A model generated the notes under the pieces. The model was given only the letters and a program-made list of their open reading frames with translations, was not told where the DNA came from and did not search any database. Below, piece after piece: positions 1 to 6,015 of a stretch of DNA of 8,992 bases (positions are counted from its first letter, which is position 1; every line of letters begins with the position of its first letter). Origin of the DNA: JADLEX01 sp964586775 (GTDB lineage Bacteria > Lernaellota > Lernaellaia > JACKCT01); the NCBI GenBank assembly GCA_964586775.1, contig CAZPJD010000168.1, positions 1 to 8,992 on the forward strand, in the 5' to 3' direction. Made by a program: the position numbers and the translations under genes.

Positions 1-101
1 CCCCACTTGCGACAGACCTCCTGGTGCGACGATTTCCCCGAAATCAACTCCATCGCGATCTCGTACTTCTGCTCATCCGTGAATTTGTTCGGCTTCGGCA
101 A
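1..101 (-). CDS. IS3/IS911-like transposase OrfA, N-terminal fragment (cut by window edge)
   Basis: Thirty-three complete codons of a protein that continues past the left edge. The visible residues include KFTDEQKYEIAMELISGK followed by QEVCRKWG. This is the first helices of the helix-turn-helix that opens OrfA-type transposases of the IS3/IS911 group, which bind the element's terminal repeats. The start is a TTG at 101-99, preceded six bases upstream by a clear GGGAGG ribosome-binding site; no in-frame ATG lies nearby. The gene points out of the window, so the DDE catalytic part (OrfB) should lie to the left and cannot be checked. No stop or frameshift is visible in this piece. Seen: the reading frame, ribosome-binding site and motif. 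Known: the OrfA helix-turn-helix family. Inferred: IS3 rather than another family sharing this DNA-binding domain. Confidence 0.72.
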   Translation of the reverse strand, partial: MPKPNKFTDEQKYEIAMELISGKSSHQEVCRKW

Positions 102-155
102 GGAACACCTCCCGTGGGCGACCGCCGCCTGCCGGACGCGCCCTGGGCTCTGACG

Positions 156-171
156 GCCCGGCGCGCCGGGC
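156..171. repeat. Perfect 16-bp palindrome in the OrfA leader
   Basis: The sequence GCCCGGCGCGCCGGGC is its own reverse complement. As RNA it could fold into a six-pair G/C stem with a four-base loop. It lies between the proposed IS end (223) and the OrfA TTG start (101). A hairpin here could damp transcription entering from outside the element, as leader hairpins do in some IS elements, or it could be a protein-binding palindrome. No U-run follows on either strand, so it does not look like an intrinsic terminator. The function is inferred; the palindrome itself is certain. Confidence 0.5.
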
Positions 172-375
172 GCGGCGGCTCAATTCTACCCACTTTCAAG
201 TGTCTCGCCTTCCGAGGGGGACAGTATGCCCATGCCCCCAAACCTCCATCCCCGGATAATGCGTAGGGCGTTGTCTCGGAGAATCGGACCGTGTTTGGAT
301 TTGTGGTCTTGGGCGCTCATCGCGCGAGGTTTATGGAGATTTCGGGCGGGGGGTCCTGGCGTCGACGCGCGTTTT

Positions 376-665
376 TCAGCAGGCGGACACACTTCGGCCA
401 TTCGGCTTTCGCAGGCGGGTTGGGCCTTTGGCGTTTTCGGATCGGGTGCAACGACGACACTTTGTCACTCGGATCGATTCCCGCAACGTCCGATCGATCC
501 CGAGACCGCGCACCATCGGGCTCGGAAACGCCGAACCCGCCGATGCCGTCAGCCGCTCGTCCGTGAAATCAATCCCGATCTTTATTTTAGGATCCCCATC
601 GAGCACGTCCGGGGTGATTTCATCGTCGTAAACGAAATCCGGCCATTCCCCGGTCCGGTGCTCAC
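376..665 (-). pseudogene. Decayed N-terminal remnant of an IS1380-like transposase
   Basis: The minus strand is open from 675 to a TGA at 376-378. The part at about 645-430 has coding character: WPDFVYDDEITPDVLDGDPK, then IKIGIDFTDERLTASAG, then RGLGIDRTLRESIRV, then a basic stretch ending in SENA. IS1380-type transposases open in the same order, with a charged leader, an '(V/I)xFTDExLTxxAG' element, a hydrophobic helix with 'RLGL', and a basic 'KxRRRG...AE' segment. The normal hydrophobic helix after AG is disrupted (SAFPSPMV). After SENA the frame turns to low-complexity basic residues and stops, so the catalytic domain is missing. No ATG fits this frame. A GTG at 665-663 sits in the neighbouring frame, suggesting a small frameshift near 640-655; the in-frame GTG at 606 is too far into the conserved part. 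The family call is by eye and could be another DDE group; that it is a broken gene is more secure. Confidence 0.5.
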
Positions 666-853
666 TACTTATACGTCACGACGAATTTTTCCGACCCTTA
701 GCACGAGATGGGGGAACACGATCGTTTGGGCAACGAAAATTTCATGTCGGCCATAAATCGGTACGCGGGATTTCCCGGGATTTCGCGGAACATCAGGGCG
801 AGCTCCGGTTGCGGACGATTGCGCGGCGCGCTGCCGATGGCCTTGCAGCGGCT
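666..853. other. Intergenic spacer between RDD gene stop and transposase remnant
   Basis: No reading frame here looks real. The stretch is more AT-rich than its surroundings around 660-760, consistent with the non-coding end of a decayed element. It includes a 10-bp-period direct repeat (CGGGATTTC at 766-774 and 776-784). A weak inverted pair CGCTGC/GCAGCG lies in the minus-strand transcript a few bases past the RDD stop, but no U-run follows, so no intrinsic terminator can be called for the xseB-dxs-tlyA-RDD operon. Confidence 0.45.
766..784. repeat. Short tandem direct repeat, two copies of CGGGATTTC
   Basis: CGGGATTTC occurs at 766-774 and again at 776-784, one base apart, giving a one-helical-turn period. 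It lies in non-coding DNA about 70 bp downstream of the RDD stop. It could be a remnant of an element end or chance; no function is assigned. Confidence 0.35.
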
Positions 854-1279
854 TCAGGCCGCGGGCGGTGGCGTGGCCGCGGGCGCCGAGGCGACCTCTT
901 CCTTTTTGTCGTACACCATCGTCTTGGCGATCAGATCGTGCAGCGCCTGCTTGTTCTGCGTGAAAAAGGCGACGACGAAACCGATGCCGAGGATGATGGT
1001 GGAGAACGCCTTGCCCCCCGCGCGGATGAACGCCGCGCCGACGGAGAGCGGCTTGCCGTCCATGTCGCCGACGTAGAGGCCCATCACCATCTTGCCGAGC
1101 GTCGCGCGGTACTTGGACGACTCCATCAGCCCCCAGTAGATGATATTGACGCCCAGGACGACGAGGAAGATCCGCTTGCCGAAGATCGGCACCAATACGA
1201 TCCGCCGAACCAGCCCGATAATGATCCCGTCGATCAATAGCGCCACGAATCGCTTGCCAATTCCCGCCGTCGCCGCCAT
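854..1279 (-). CDS. RDD-family integral membrane protein
   Basis: A 141-residue protein with the RDD-domain layout: R10 and D17 in the first membrane segment (GKRFVALLIDGIIIGL), a second hydrophobic segment at about 37-52, the family's connecting motif SKYRATLGKMVMGLYV at 55-70, a third segment at about 93-107, and the late Asp in ALHDLIAKTMV (D115). RDD proteins are small inner-membrane proteins of mostly unknown role; a few have been linked to ion transport or stress tolerance. The tail after ~126 is charged and then Ala/Pro-rich, probably cytosolic and disordered. I chose the ATG at 1279 because GAGGGAG lies six bases upstream; the ATG at 1300 has no ribosome-binding site. It follows tlyA by 57 bp on the same strand and is probably the last gene of that operon. 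The family assignment is strong; the function is unknown. Confidence 0.88.
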   Translation of the reverse strand: MAATAGIGKRFVALLIDGIIIGLVRRIVLVPIFGKRIFLVVLGVNIIYWGLMESSKYRATLGKMVMGLYVGDMDGKPLSVGAAFIRAGGKAFSTIILGIGFVVAFFTQNKQALHDLIAKTMVYDKKEEVASAPAATPPPAA

Positions 1280-1336
1280 GCCGCTCTCCCTCTTCCACAT
1301 GCAGTTTTGCGATGTTAGTCGCGGTCGGGGGTGAAT

Positions 1337-2095
1337 TCAAGGACGGGAAGCGCGGACGTGAAAGAGCAAGAAGGTCTCTCGATTGCCGCTCGGGCCCTCG
1401 ATGGGGCTGGCCGCCTCGCCGATGGGCTCGAGGCCGAGGGCATCGCGGCCGAACACGCGCACCGCGTCGACCGCCTCGCGCCGCGCGACCTCGTCGCGCA
1501 CAACCCCGCCCGATCCCACGCGCTCGCGCCCAACCTCGAACTGCGGCTTGACCATCGCGAGGATGCGCCCGTCGTCTTTCACGCACGCTTTGACCGCGGG
1601 CAGGATAAGGCGCAGCGAGATGAAGCTCACGTCGATGACGGCCAGATCGACCGGCTCGCCGATCAATTCGGGCGAAATTTCGCGGGCGTTCGTTCGCTCG
1701 ATGACCCTCACGCGGAGGTCGCCACGCAGCTTCCAGTCAAGCTGGCCGTAGCCCACGTCCACGCCCACCACGTGCGCCGCGCCCCGTTGAAGCAGGCAGT
1801 CGGTGAAACCGCCGGTCGATTGTCCGATATCCAGGCAACGCAGTCCCGCGGGATCGATTCCGAGCAGGTCGAGCGCGCCCGCGAGTTTGACGCCGCCGCG
1901 CGACACGTAAGGGTGGTCCGCGCCGCGCACTTCGATGCGCGCGTCGGCGGCGATCATGCGGCCCGGCTTGTCCTCGCGCATGCCGTTCACGTTCACGAGC
2001 CCCGCCATGACGAGGGCCTGTGCGCGTTCGCGGCTGGGCGCAAGTCCGCGTTCGGCGAGGCAGCGGTCGAGTCGGATTTTCGGGGTGGCCGGCAT
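1337..2095 (-). CDS. tlyA: TlyA family rRNA (cytidine-2'-O)-methyltransferase
   Basis: A 252-residue protein with an N-terminal S4 RNA-binding domain (about 6-60: RLDRCLAERGLAPSRERA ... GLVNVNG) followed by an FtsJ/RrmJ-type SAM methyltransferase fold. The linker motif YVSRGGVKLAGAL brings K70. The SAM loop is LDIGQSTGGFTDCLL (89-102), D155 lies in VIDVSFISLR, K183 in MVKPQFEVG and E240 in GNRETFLLFH. K70-D155-K183-E240 completes the K-D-K-E set used for ribose 2'-O-methylation. In mycobacteria TlyA methylates 16S C1409 and 23S C1920, and its loss gives capreomycin resistance; the site here is inferred. The old 'hemolysin A' label of this family is probably misleading. The SAM loop has Gln where many relatives have Ala, an unremarkable change. 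It starts 21 bp after the dxs stop with no good ribosome-binding site, suggesting translational coupling to dxs. Confidence 0.93.
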   Translation of the reverse strand: MPATPKIRLDRCLAERGLAPSRERAQALVMAGLVNVNGMREDKPGRMIAADARIEVRGADHPYVSRGGVKLAGALDLLGIDPAGLRCLDIGQSTGGFTDCLLQRGAAHVVGVDVGYGQLDWKLRGDLRVRVIERTNAREISPELIGEPVDLAVIDVSFISLRLILPAVKACVKDDGRILAMVKPQFEVGRERVGSGGVVRDEVARREAVDAVRVFGRDALGLEPIGEAASPIEGPSGNRETFLLFHVRASRP

Positions 2096-2116
2096 GGCGC
2101 GGGCGGCCGTGCGCCG

Positions 2117-4003
2117 TCAGCCGATCAAGCGGCGCGCGGCGGCGGCGATGCCGTGATCGTCGATGCCGTAGCGGTTGTAGAGCGCGTCCTGCGTGCCGTG
2201 TTCGATGAAAACGTCGGGAAGCGCGACGACGGTGGTCTTCACGTTCGTCAGGCCGCGCTCGCACAAGGCTTCGAGCACGGCCGAGCCGAAACCGCCGAGG
2301 CGCGTGCCCTCCTCGGCCGTAACAACGCGGCCCGTGGCGCTCGCCCATTCGGCGATCAGATCGACATCGAGGGGTTTGGCGAATCGGGCGTTGATAACCG
2401 CCGCGTCGATCCCGGCATCGCCCAGCATCTTGGCCGCGGACATGGCGGGATACACGCGTGAGCCGTAGGCGACGATGACAAGGTCGCGGCCGGGCCGCAG
2501 CAGCTCGGCCTTGCCCATCGGCAGCACCTCGTAAGGCGTGTCGAGCGGTACGCCGAAGCCGTTGCCGCGCGGATAGCGAATGGCGACGGTGACGCGGTAT
2601 TGCAGCGCCGAGTAGACCATCTGGCGCAGCTCGCCTTCGTCCTTGGGCGCCATCAGGTGCATGCCGGGCAGGTGACGCAGGTAGGCGATGTCAAAGACGC
2701 CGTGGTGCGTCGGGCCGTCGGCGCCGACGAGCCCCGCGCGGTCGAGGCAAAAGACCACCGGGAGTTTTTGCAAGACAACATCGTGGACGACCTGATCGTA
2801 ACCGCGCTGCAAAAACGTGGAGTAGATCGCCGCCACGGGCTTGAGTTTCATCTTGCAAAGGCCCGCGGCAAACGTGACCGCGTGCTGCTCGGCAATGCCC
2901 ACATCGTAGCAGCGATCGGGGAACGCCTTGTAAAACGGGATGAGCCCGGAGCCGGACATCATCGCGGGCGAGACGGCCACGACCGAGGTGTCCATCTTCG
3001 CCATGTCGATCAGCGCCTGACCGAAGACGTCGGAGTACGACGGCGGCGTGGGCTTGGCGTTCGGGTCTTTGACGATGCCCACCGCCGGGTCGAACTTGCC
3101 GACGCCGTGATACTTGAGCGGGTCTTTCTCGGCGGGCGCGTAGCCTTTGCCCTTGACGGTCAGGCAGTGGATGATGAGCGGACCCTTGGCGTCGCGGATG
3201 TCGCGGAAGGCATCGACCAGCGCCAGCACGTCGTGGCCATCGAGCGGGCCGACGTAGGTGAAGCCCAGCGCCTCGAAGAGATAACCCGGCGTGACGACGC
3301 CGAGCGCGCTTTCCTCGACGCGTTTGAGCACGTGCAGCACGTCCTCGCCCATGGGGCCCATCGCCGTGAAGAATGTGCGCACCGCGCCGCGAATGGCCTG
3401 CGTGCGCTTGCCGACCAAGGCCCGCGACATGAACCGCGAGAGCGCGCCGACGTTGGGGTCGATGCTCATCTCGTTGTCGTTGAGCACGATGATCGGGCTC
3501 GATTCCGACTGCCCCGCGTGGTTGAGCCCCTCGAAGGCAAGCCCCGCGGTCATCGACCCGTCGCCGATGATCGCCACCACCCGGCGTTTTTCGCCCGACA
3601 GTGCGATCGCCTCGCTCATGCCCATCGCGCTCGAGATGCTGGTGCCCGCGTGGCCCGTCAGGAAGGGGTCGTGAATCGATTCTTCGTAGTGAGGGAATCC
3701 CGAGAGCCCGTCCGTCTGGCGAATCGTGTGAAGGCGGTCGAGCCGCCCCGTGAGGATCTTGTGCGGATACGCCTGATGGCCGACATCCCAGAGCAGGATG
3801 TCATTGGGCGTATCAAAGACGTAGTGCAGCGCCACGGCGAGCTCGACCGAACCGAGGTTGCTCGCGAAGTGCCCGCCCACGGCCGGAATGGTTTTCACGA
3901 TCGCGTCGCGGACTTCCTTGCAGACCTGCGGCAGGTCGGCGATGTCCAGACGGCGCAGGTCGGCCGGGGAGTGAATGTCCGGGAGGAATGGCGGCTTGGG
4001 CAT
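2117..4003 (-). CDS. dxs: 1-deoxy-D-xylulose-5-phosphate synthase
   Basis: A full-length 628-residue Dxs, close to the ~620 of E. coli. It condenses pyruvate and glyceraldehyde 3-phosphate, with thiamine diphosphate and Mg2+, to DXP, the first committed step of the MEP isoprenoid pathway and a precursor for thiamine and pyridoxal. Visible landmarks: H45 in GGHFASNLGSVELAVALH; GHAGTS at 117-122; the ThDP/Mg site GDGSMTAG (147-154) completed by LNDN (174-177); the catalytic Glu in DVGIAEQHAVTFAAG (E372); Y394 and R400 in YSTFLQRGYDQ; D429 and H433 in DRAGLVGADGPTHHG; and YPRG at 477-480. The C-terminal transketolase domain is complete (AYGSRVYPA ... AEEGTRLGGFGSAV). All key residues are present, so it should be active. 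The ATG at 4003 has only a weak upstream GACGAG. The gap from the xseB stop is 38 bp. ispA, often found between these two genes, is missing. Confidence 0.98.
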   Translation of the reverse strand: MPKPPFLPDIHSPADLRRLDIADLPQVCKEVRDAIVKTIPAVGGHFASNLGSVELAVALHYVFDTPNDILLWDVGHQAYPHKILTGRLDRLHTIRQTDGLSGFPHYEESIHDPFLTGHAGTSISSAMGMSEAIALSGEKRRVVAIIGDGSMTAGLAFEGLNHAGQSESSPIIVLNDNEMSIDPNVGALSRFMSRALVGKRTQAIRGAVRTFFTAMGPMGEDVLHVLKRVEESALGVVTPGYLFEALGFTYVGPLDGHDVLALVDAFRDIRDAKGPLIIHCLTVKGKGYAPAEKDPLKYHGVGKFDPAVGIVKDPNAKPTPPSYSDVFGQALIDMAKMDTSVVAVSPAMMSGSGLIPFYKAFPDRCYDVGIAEQHAVTFAAGLCKMKLKPVAAIYSTFLQRGYDQVVHDVVLQKLPVVFCLDRAGLVGADGPTHHGVFDIAYLRHLPGMHLMAPKDEGELRQMVYSALQYRVTVAIRYPRGNGFGVPLDTPYEVLPMGKAELLRPGRDLVIVAYGSRVYPAMSAAKMLGDAGIDAAVINARFAKPLDVDLIAEWASATGRVVTAEEGTRLGGFGSAVLEALCERGLTNVKTTVVALPDVFIEHGTQDALYNRYGIDDHGIAAAARRLIG

Positions 4004-4041
4004 TTGGGACTCGTCAACCGTTCATCGTCATGTGCAATCCA

Positions 4042-4332
4042 TCACATTTCATCGGACTCGGTGTCCGCATCGCCCACGTCGCCGCCCTCATCAAGTCCGG
4101 GATCGAACGGCGACAGGGCGAACTCGCCGTTCTCCTGACGAAGTAGCAGCTCGACACGACGCGACGCCGCGGTGAGCGATGCCGTCAACTCGCGGGAAAG
4201 CTTCACGCCGTCCTCGAATGCCGCCAGCGCGTCCTCGAGATCGATCTCGTCGCTCTCCAGCCGTTCGACGATCTGCTCCAGCCGCGCCAAGCGCGCGCCG
4301 AAGCCGTCCTTCGATTTGGATTTCCCGGCCAA
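4042..4332 (-). CDS. xseB: Exodeoxyribonuclease VII small subunit
   Basis: The small subunit of exonuclease VII, which joins the large subunit XseA to degrade single-stranded DNA into oligonucleotides. The diagnostic core is intact: FGARLARLEQIVERLESDEI, then DLEDALAAFEDGVKLSREL, then a heptad-rich helix ending RRVELLL, the two-helix hairpin that packs on XseA. An acidic tail follows (DEGGDVGDADTESDEM). With the TTG at 4332 as start the protein is 96 residues; an upstream in-frame TTG at 4356 would add eight. I prefer 4332 because a good promoter (4365-4394) predicts transcription beginning near 4358, which would leave the 4356 start essentially leaderless. Neither TTG has an ideal ribosome-binding site; GAGG lies only three bases before 4332. 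An in-frame TAA lies just upstream of 4356. xseA is not in the window. First gene of the xseB-dxs-tlyA-RDD operon. Confidence 0.9.
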   Translation of the reverse strand: MAGKSKSKDGFGARLARLEQIVERLESDEIDLEDALAAFEDGVKLSRELTASLTAASRRVELLLRQENGEFALSPFDPGLDEGGDVGDADTESDEM

Positions 4333-4364
4333 GTGCCTCGCACCGCTTTCCGTCAAGGGGAAAT

Positions 4365-4394
4365 ATTATCGACGCCGGATGGGCGAACGGTCAA
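4365..4394 (-). promoter_or_regulatory. Sigma70-like promoter for the xseB-dxs-tlyA operon
   Basis: On the minus strand, TTGACC (4394-4389) and GATAAT (4370-4365) are separated by 18 bases. Each hexamer matches five of six consensus positions. It lies in the 66-90 bp gap between the kinase stop and xseB, an AT-richer spot in GC-rich DNA, so it is unlikely to be chance. The expected transcription start is near 4358, directly before xseB. No experiment supports it; the call rests on match and position. Confidence 0.55.
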
Positions 4395-4403
4395 CACGCG
4401 CCC

Positions 4404-4427
4404 GATTCACCGATTCACCGATTCACA
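4404..4427. repeat. Three tandem copies of octamer GATTCAC(C/A) across the kinase stop codon
   Basis: GATTCACC at 4404-4411 and 4412-4419, then GATTCACA at 4420-4427. On the minus strand the third copy contains the histidine kinase TGA (4425-4423), and the other two follow in the 3' UTR, ending about 10 bp before the xseB -35 box. An eight-base unit can change copy number by polymerase slippage. Copy changes 3' of the stop would not alter the protein but would alter spacing to the promoter. Confidence 0.6.
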
Positions 4428-5181
4428 GCGGAAGCGTCCACGTGAAGACCGCGCCACCCTCGGGGCCGTTGGCCGCCCAGATCGAGCCGCCATGCGCCTC
4501 GACGATCCGCTTACTGATGTAGAGTCCGAGCCCGAGGCCGTCCTTTTTGTAGCCCTCGCGCGTCACGCGGCGGTACTTTTCGAAGATCGTCAGGTGGTGC
4601 TTGGGATCGATCCCCGGCCCCCGATCGCCGATCGTCACGCGGGCGACCGGCGTCGCGACGCGATCCACGCTCATGTTGAAGGTGTCGGCCTTTACCGAGA
4701 CGGTCGAGCCGGGGGGTGCGTACTTGAGGGCATTGCCAATGAGGTTTTCCATCACCTGTTTGAGGCGATCCGGGTCTCCCGCGCACCGGCGCAGCCGCGG
4801 ATCACGCCCCGCCAGTACGCACTCGATCTTCACGCCGAGTTCGTCGGTCAGCGGCTCGAACACCATCACGCTGTTGCGGACGAGAGCCTCAAGGTCGAAC
4901 GTGCGTCGCTCGATGGCGAGCGGGTCGCCCGCGTCACGCGACGCGAAACCCAAGTCGCGCACCATGCGTGTGAGCCGACGCGCTTCTTCGTGGACAATCT
5001 CCAGGAAGCGACGTTTTTGCTCGGGCGAGAGCGCGAGGTCGGAGAGCAGCGCCTCGCTGCTCGCACAGATCGACGCGAGCGGCGTTTTCATCTCGTGCGT
5101 GAGCATCGAAACGAGTTCGCTGAACCGCGCGGCGTCGTCGGACGGCGCGTCTACCGAGTGCAAATGGCGTTTGGTTGTCAC
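4423..5181 (-). CDS. Soluble sensor histidine kinase (HisKA + HATPase_c), no recognisable sensor domain
   Basis: A 252-residue two-component kinase core with little else. After a ~20-residue leader comes the dimerisation/phosphoacceptor domain with the H-box MLTHEMKTPLA (H29), then a HATPase domain: N-box ENLIGNALKYA (N146, N150), G1-box GDRGPGID (D186), F-box IFEKYRR (199-205) and G2-box DGLGLGLYISKRIVEAHGG (214-232). All boxes are intact, so ATP binding and autophosphorylation are expected. There is no transmembrane segment, PAS or GAF domain, so it is cytosolic and must receive its input from a partner or another kinase. No response regulator is in the window. The start is a GTG at 5181, 15 bp after the hydrolase stop; GAGGCGG lies rather far upstream (~13 nt). 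It is probably cotranscribed with trmJ and the hydrolase. Signal and target are unknown. Confidence 0.9.
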   Translation of the reverse strand: MTTKRHLHSVDAPSDDAARFSELVSMLTHEMKTPLASICASSEALLSDLALSPEQKRRFLEIVHEEARRLTRMVRDLGFASRDAGDPLAIERRTFDLEALVRNSVMVFEPLTDELGVKIECVLAGRDPRLRRCAGDPDRLKQVMENLIGNALKYAPPGSTVSVKADTFNMSVDRVATPVARVTIGDRGPGIDPKHHLTIFEKYRRVTREGYKKDGLGLGLYISKRIVEAHGGSIWAANGPEGGAVFTWTLPL

Positions 5182-5196
5182 GACAGGAAAACCGCC

Positions 5197-6015
5197 TCAG
5201 AAACGGAGCGTTTCATACGTGTGGACGACGCGAATTTCAATACCTTTCGCCTCGGCGCGCAAATTCGCGATGAACGCGTCGATGCCCTGAAACGGCAGGG
5301 ACGGTGCACGGCCGTTCGCGTCGAAGGGCTTGGTGAAGTCGTCGTAGTGGAAGGGAATGACGACCTTGGGGCGCAGGCCGCGCATCACGCGGGCCGCGTA
5401 GTCCGGGCAGTACTTCCAGCCGGGGACGCACAAAAAGACCACGTCCGCCGGGTGCGGCGCGAGTTCCTCGTCGATCACATCCGCGCTGCCGATCTGCACG
5501 AAACGCACCCCGCCCACCTCGAAATGCGGCGAAAAGACCTGCCCGTGGCGATAGTCTTTCGCGCGAAAGGGGCGCGGCGTCGCGACATCGATCTCGCCCG
5601 GATACGGCACACGACCGAAGATGACCTTGCCGTGCCGAGACGGGATCATCGTCAGCACCGCGCCGCCGGGAAGTTCCACGCGCTCGCGGCCCTTGCAGAC
5701 GGTGACGCGGCCCGGCCGCTCGTGGATTTTCATCGACGTCTCTAGGCTCGAGTTGCCGAGGATCGGCCCGTCGAAATCGTCCGCGATCGTCGGGATGTCC
5801 ATGATGTGATCGAAATGGGAGTGACCGGCGATTACCGCCGACAGCTCGCCCGGCAGCTCGCGGATTCGTCGCTTGATCGTGGCGACATCCGCCGTGAGCC
5901 GCCCGAACAGCACATCGCCCTTGCCAGACCGCGTGTAGTACGGGTCGATCAGCCAGGTGCGTCCGTCGTGCGTGAATTCAAGCCCCGCCGCGCCCGTCCA
6001 GCGTACGCTGACCAT
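5197..6015 (-). CDS. Metallo-beta-lactamase-fold metal-dependent hydrolase
   Basis: A 272-residue MBL-superfamily hydrolase resembling the UlaG / NAPE-PLD-like branch. The dinuclear metal motif is GHSHFDH (H65, H67, D69, H70). Further candidate ligands are H128 in IPSRHGK and H223 in IPFHYDDF, the last typical of UlaG-like lactonase relatives. Where many relatives have GDTGY for the bridging Asp, this protein has VQIGSADVIDEE (D179), a variant I recall from a subgroup of MBL proteins. It lacks a signal peptide or membrane segment and is probably cytosolic. The substrate is unknown: lactone, phosphodiester or acyl-phospholipid bonds are all possible from the family. The ATG at 6015 has a good ribosome-binding stretch (GGGGAAACGGG) but lies 38 nt inside the end of trmJ. 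The histidine kinase follows 15 bp downstream. Confidence 0.88.
   Translation of the reverse strand: MVSVRWTGAAGLEFTHDGRTWLIDPYYTRSGKGDVLFGRLTADVATIKRRIRELPGELSAVIAGHSHFDHIMDIPTIADDFDGPILGNSSLETSMKIHERPGRVTVCKGRERVELPGGAVLTMIPSRHGKVIFGRVPYPGEIDVATPRPFRAKDYRHGQVFSPHFEVGGVRFVQIGSADVIDEELAPHPADVVFLCVPGWKYCPDYAARVMRGLRPKVVIPFHYDDFTKPFDANGRAPSLPFQGIDAFIANLRAEAKGIEIRVVHTYETLRF

Larger units (their letters stand above)
1..223 (-). mobile_element. Probable IS3-type insertion sequence, one end only
   Basis: OrfA begins at 101 on the minus strand. About 120 bases upstream, at plus position 223, the minus strand reads TGTCCCCCTCGGAAGG. A 5'-TG terminus with a pyrimidine/G-rich repeat is usual for IS3-family ends, and the distance to OrfA is plausible. 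The opposite end lies outside the window, so neither the inverted-repeat partner nor the target duplication can be verified. The end position is an inference from composition and spacing; the OrfA fragment is the firmer evidence that an element is here. Confidence 0.4.

Noticed and set aside
186..401. 71-codon minus-strand frame crossing the proposed IS end
   Set aside because: Spans two elements and shows no motif; likely chance opening in GC-rich DNA.
226..756. 176-codon plus-strand open frame over the transposase remnant
   Set aside because: No family resemblance, mixed composition, and no ribosome-binding site; the minus strand shows the recognisable remnant.
815..853. Inverted pair CGCTGC/GCAGCG after the RDD stop as an intrinsic terminator
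   Set aside because: Six-pair stem with a ten-base loop and no following U-run; more like chance in GC-rich DNA.
669..1586. 305-codon minus-strand open frame overlapping the RDD gene and tlyA
   Set aside because: Out of frame with both real genes and Arg/Gly-rich; it crosses the RDD ribosome-binding site.
1331..2461. 376-codon plus-strand open frame opposite tlyA and the end of dxs
   Set aside because: Antisense shadow spanning two real genes; no recognisable fold.
2600..4138. 512-codon plus-strand open frame opposite dxs and xseB
   Set aside because: Rich in His, Arg, Asp and Val with no domain pattern; it is the antisense shadow of GC-biased codons in a fully conserved dxs.
4404..4427. 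CRISPR-like or iteron array
   Set aside because: Contiguous octamers without spacers and only three units; neither CRISPR nor a replication origin.
4333..5745. 470-codon plus-strand open frame opposite the kinase and hydrolase
   Set aside because: Antisense shadow with the same Arg/His/Asp-rich composition; the minus-strand frames carry intact catalytic motifs.
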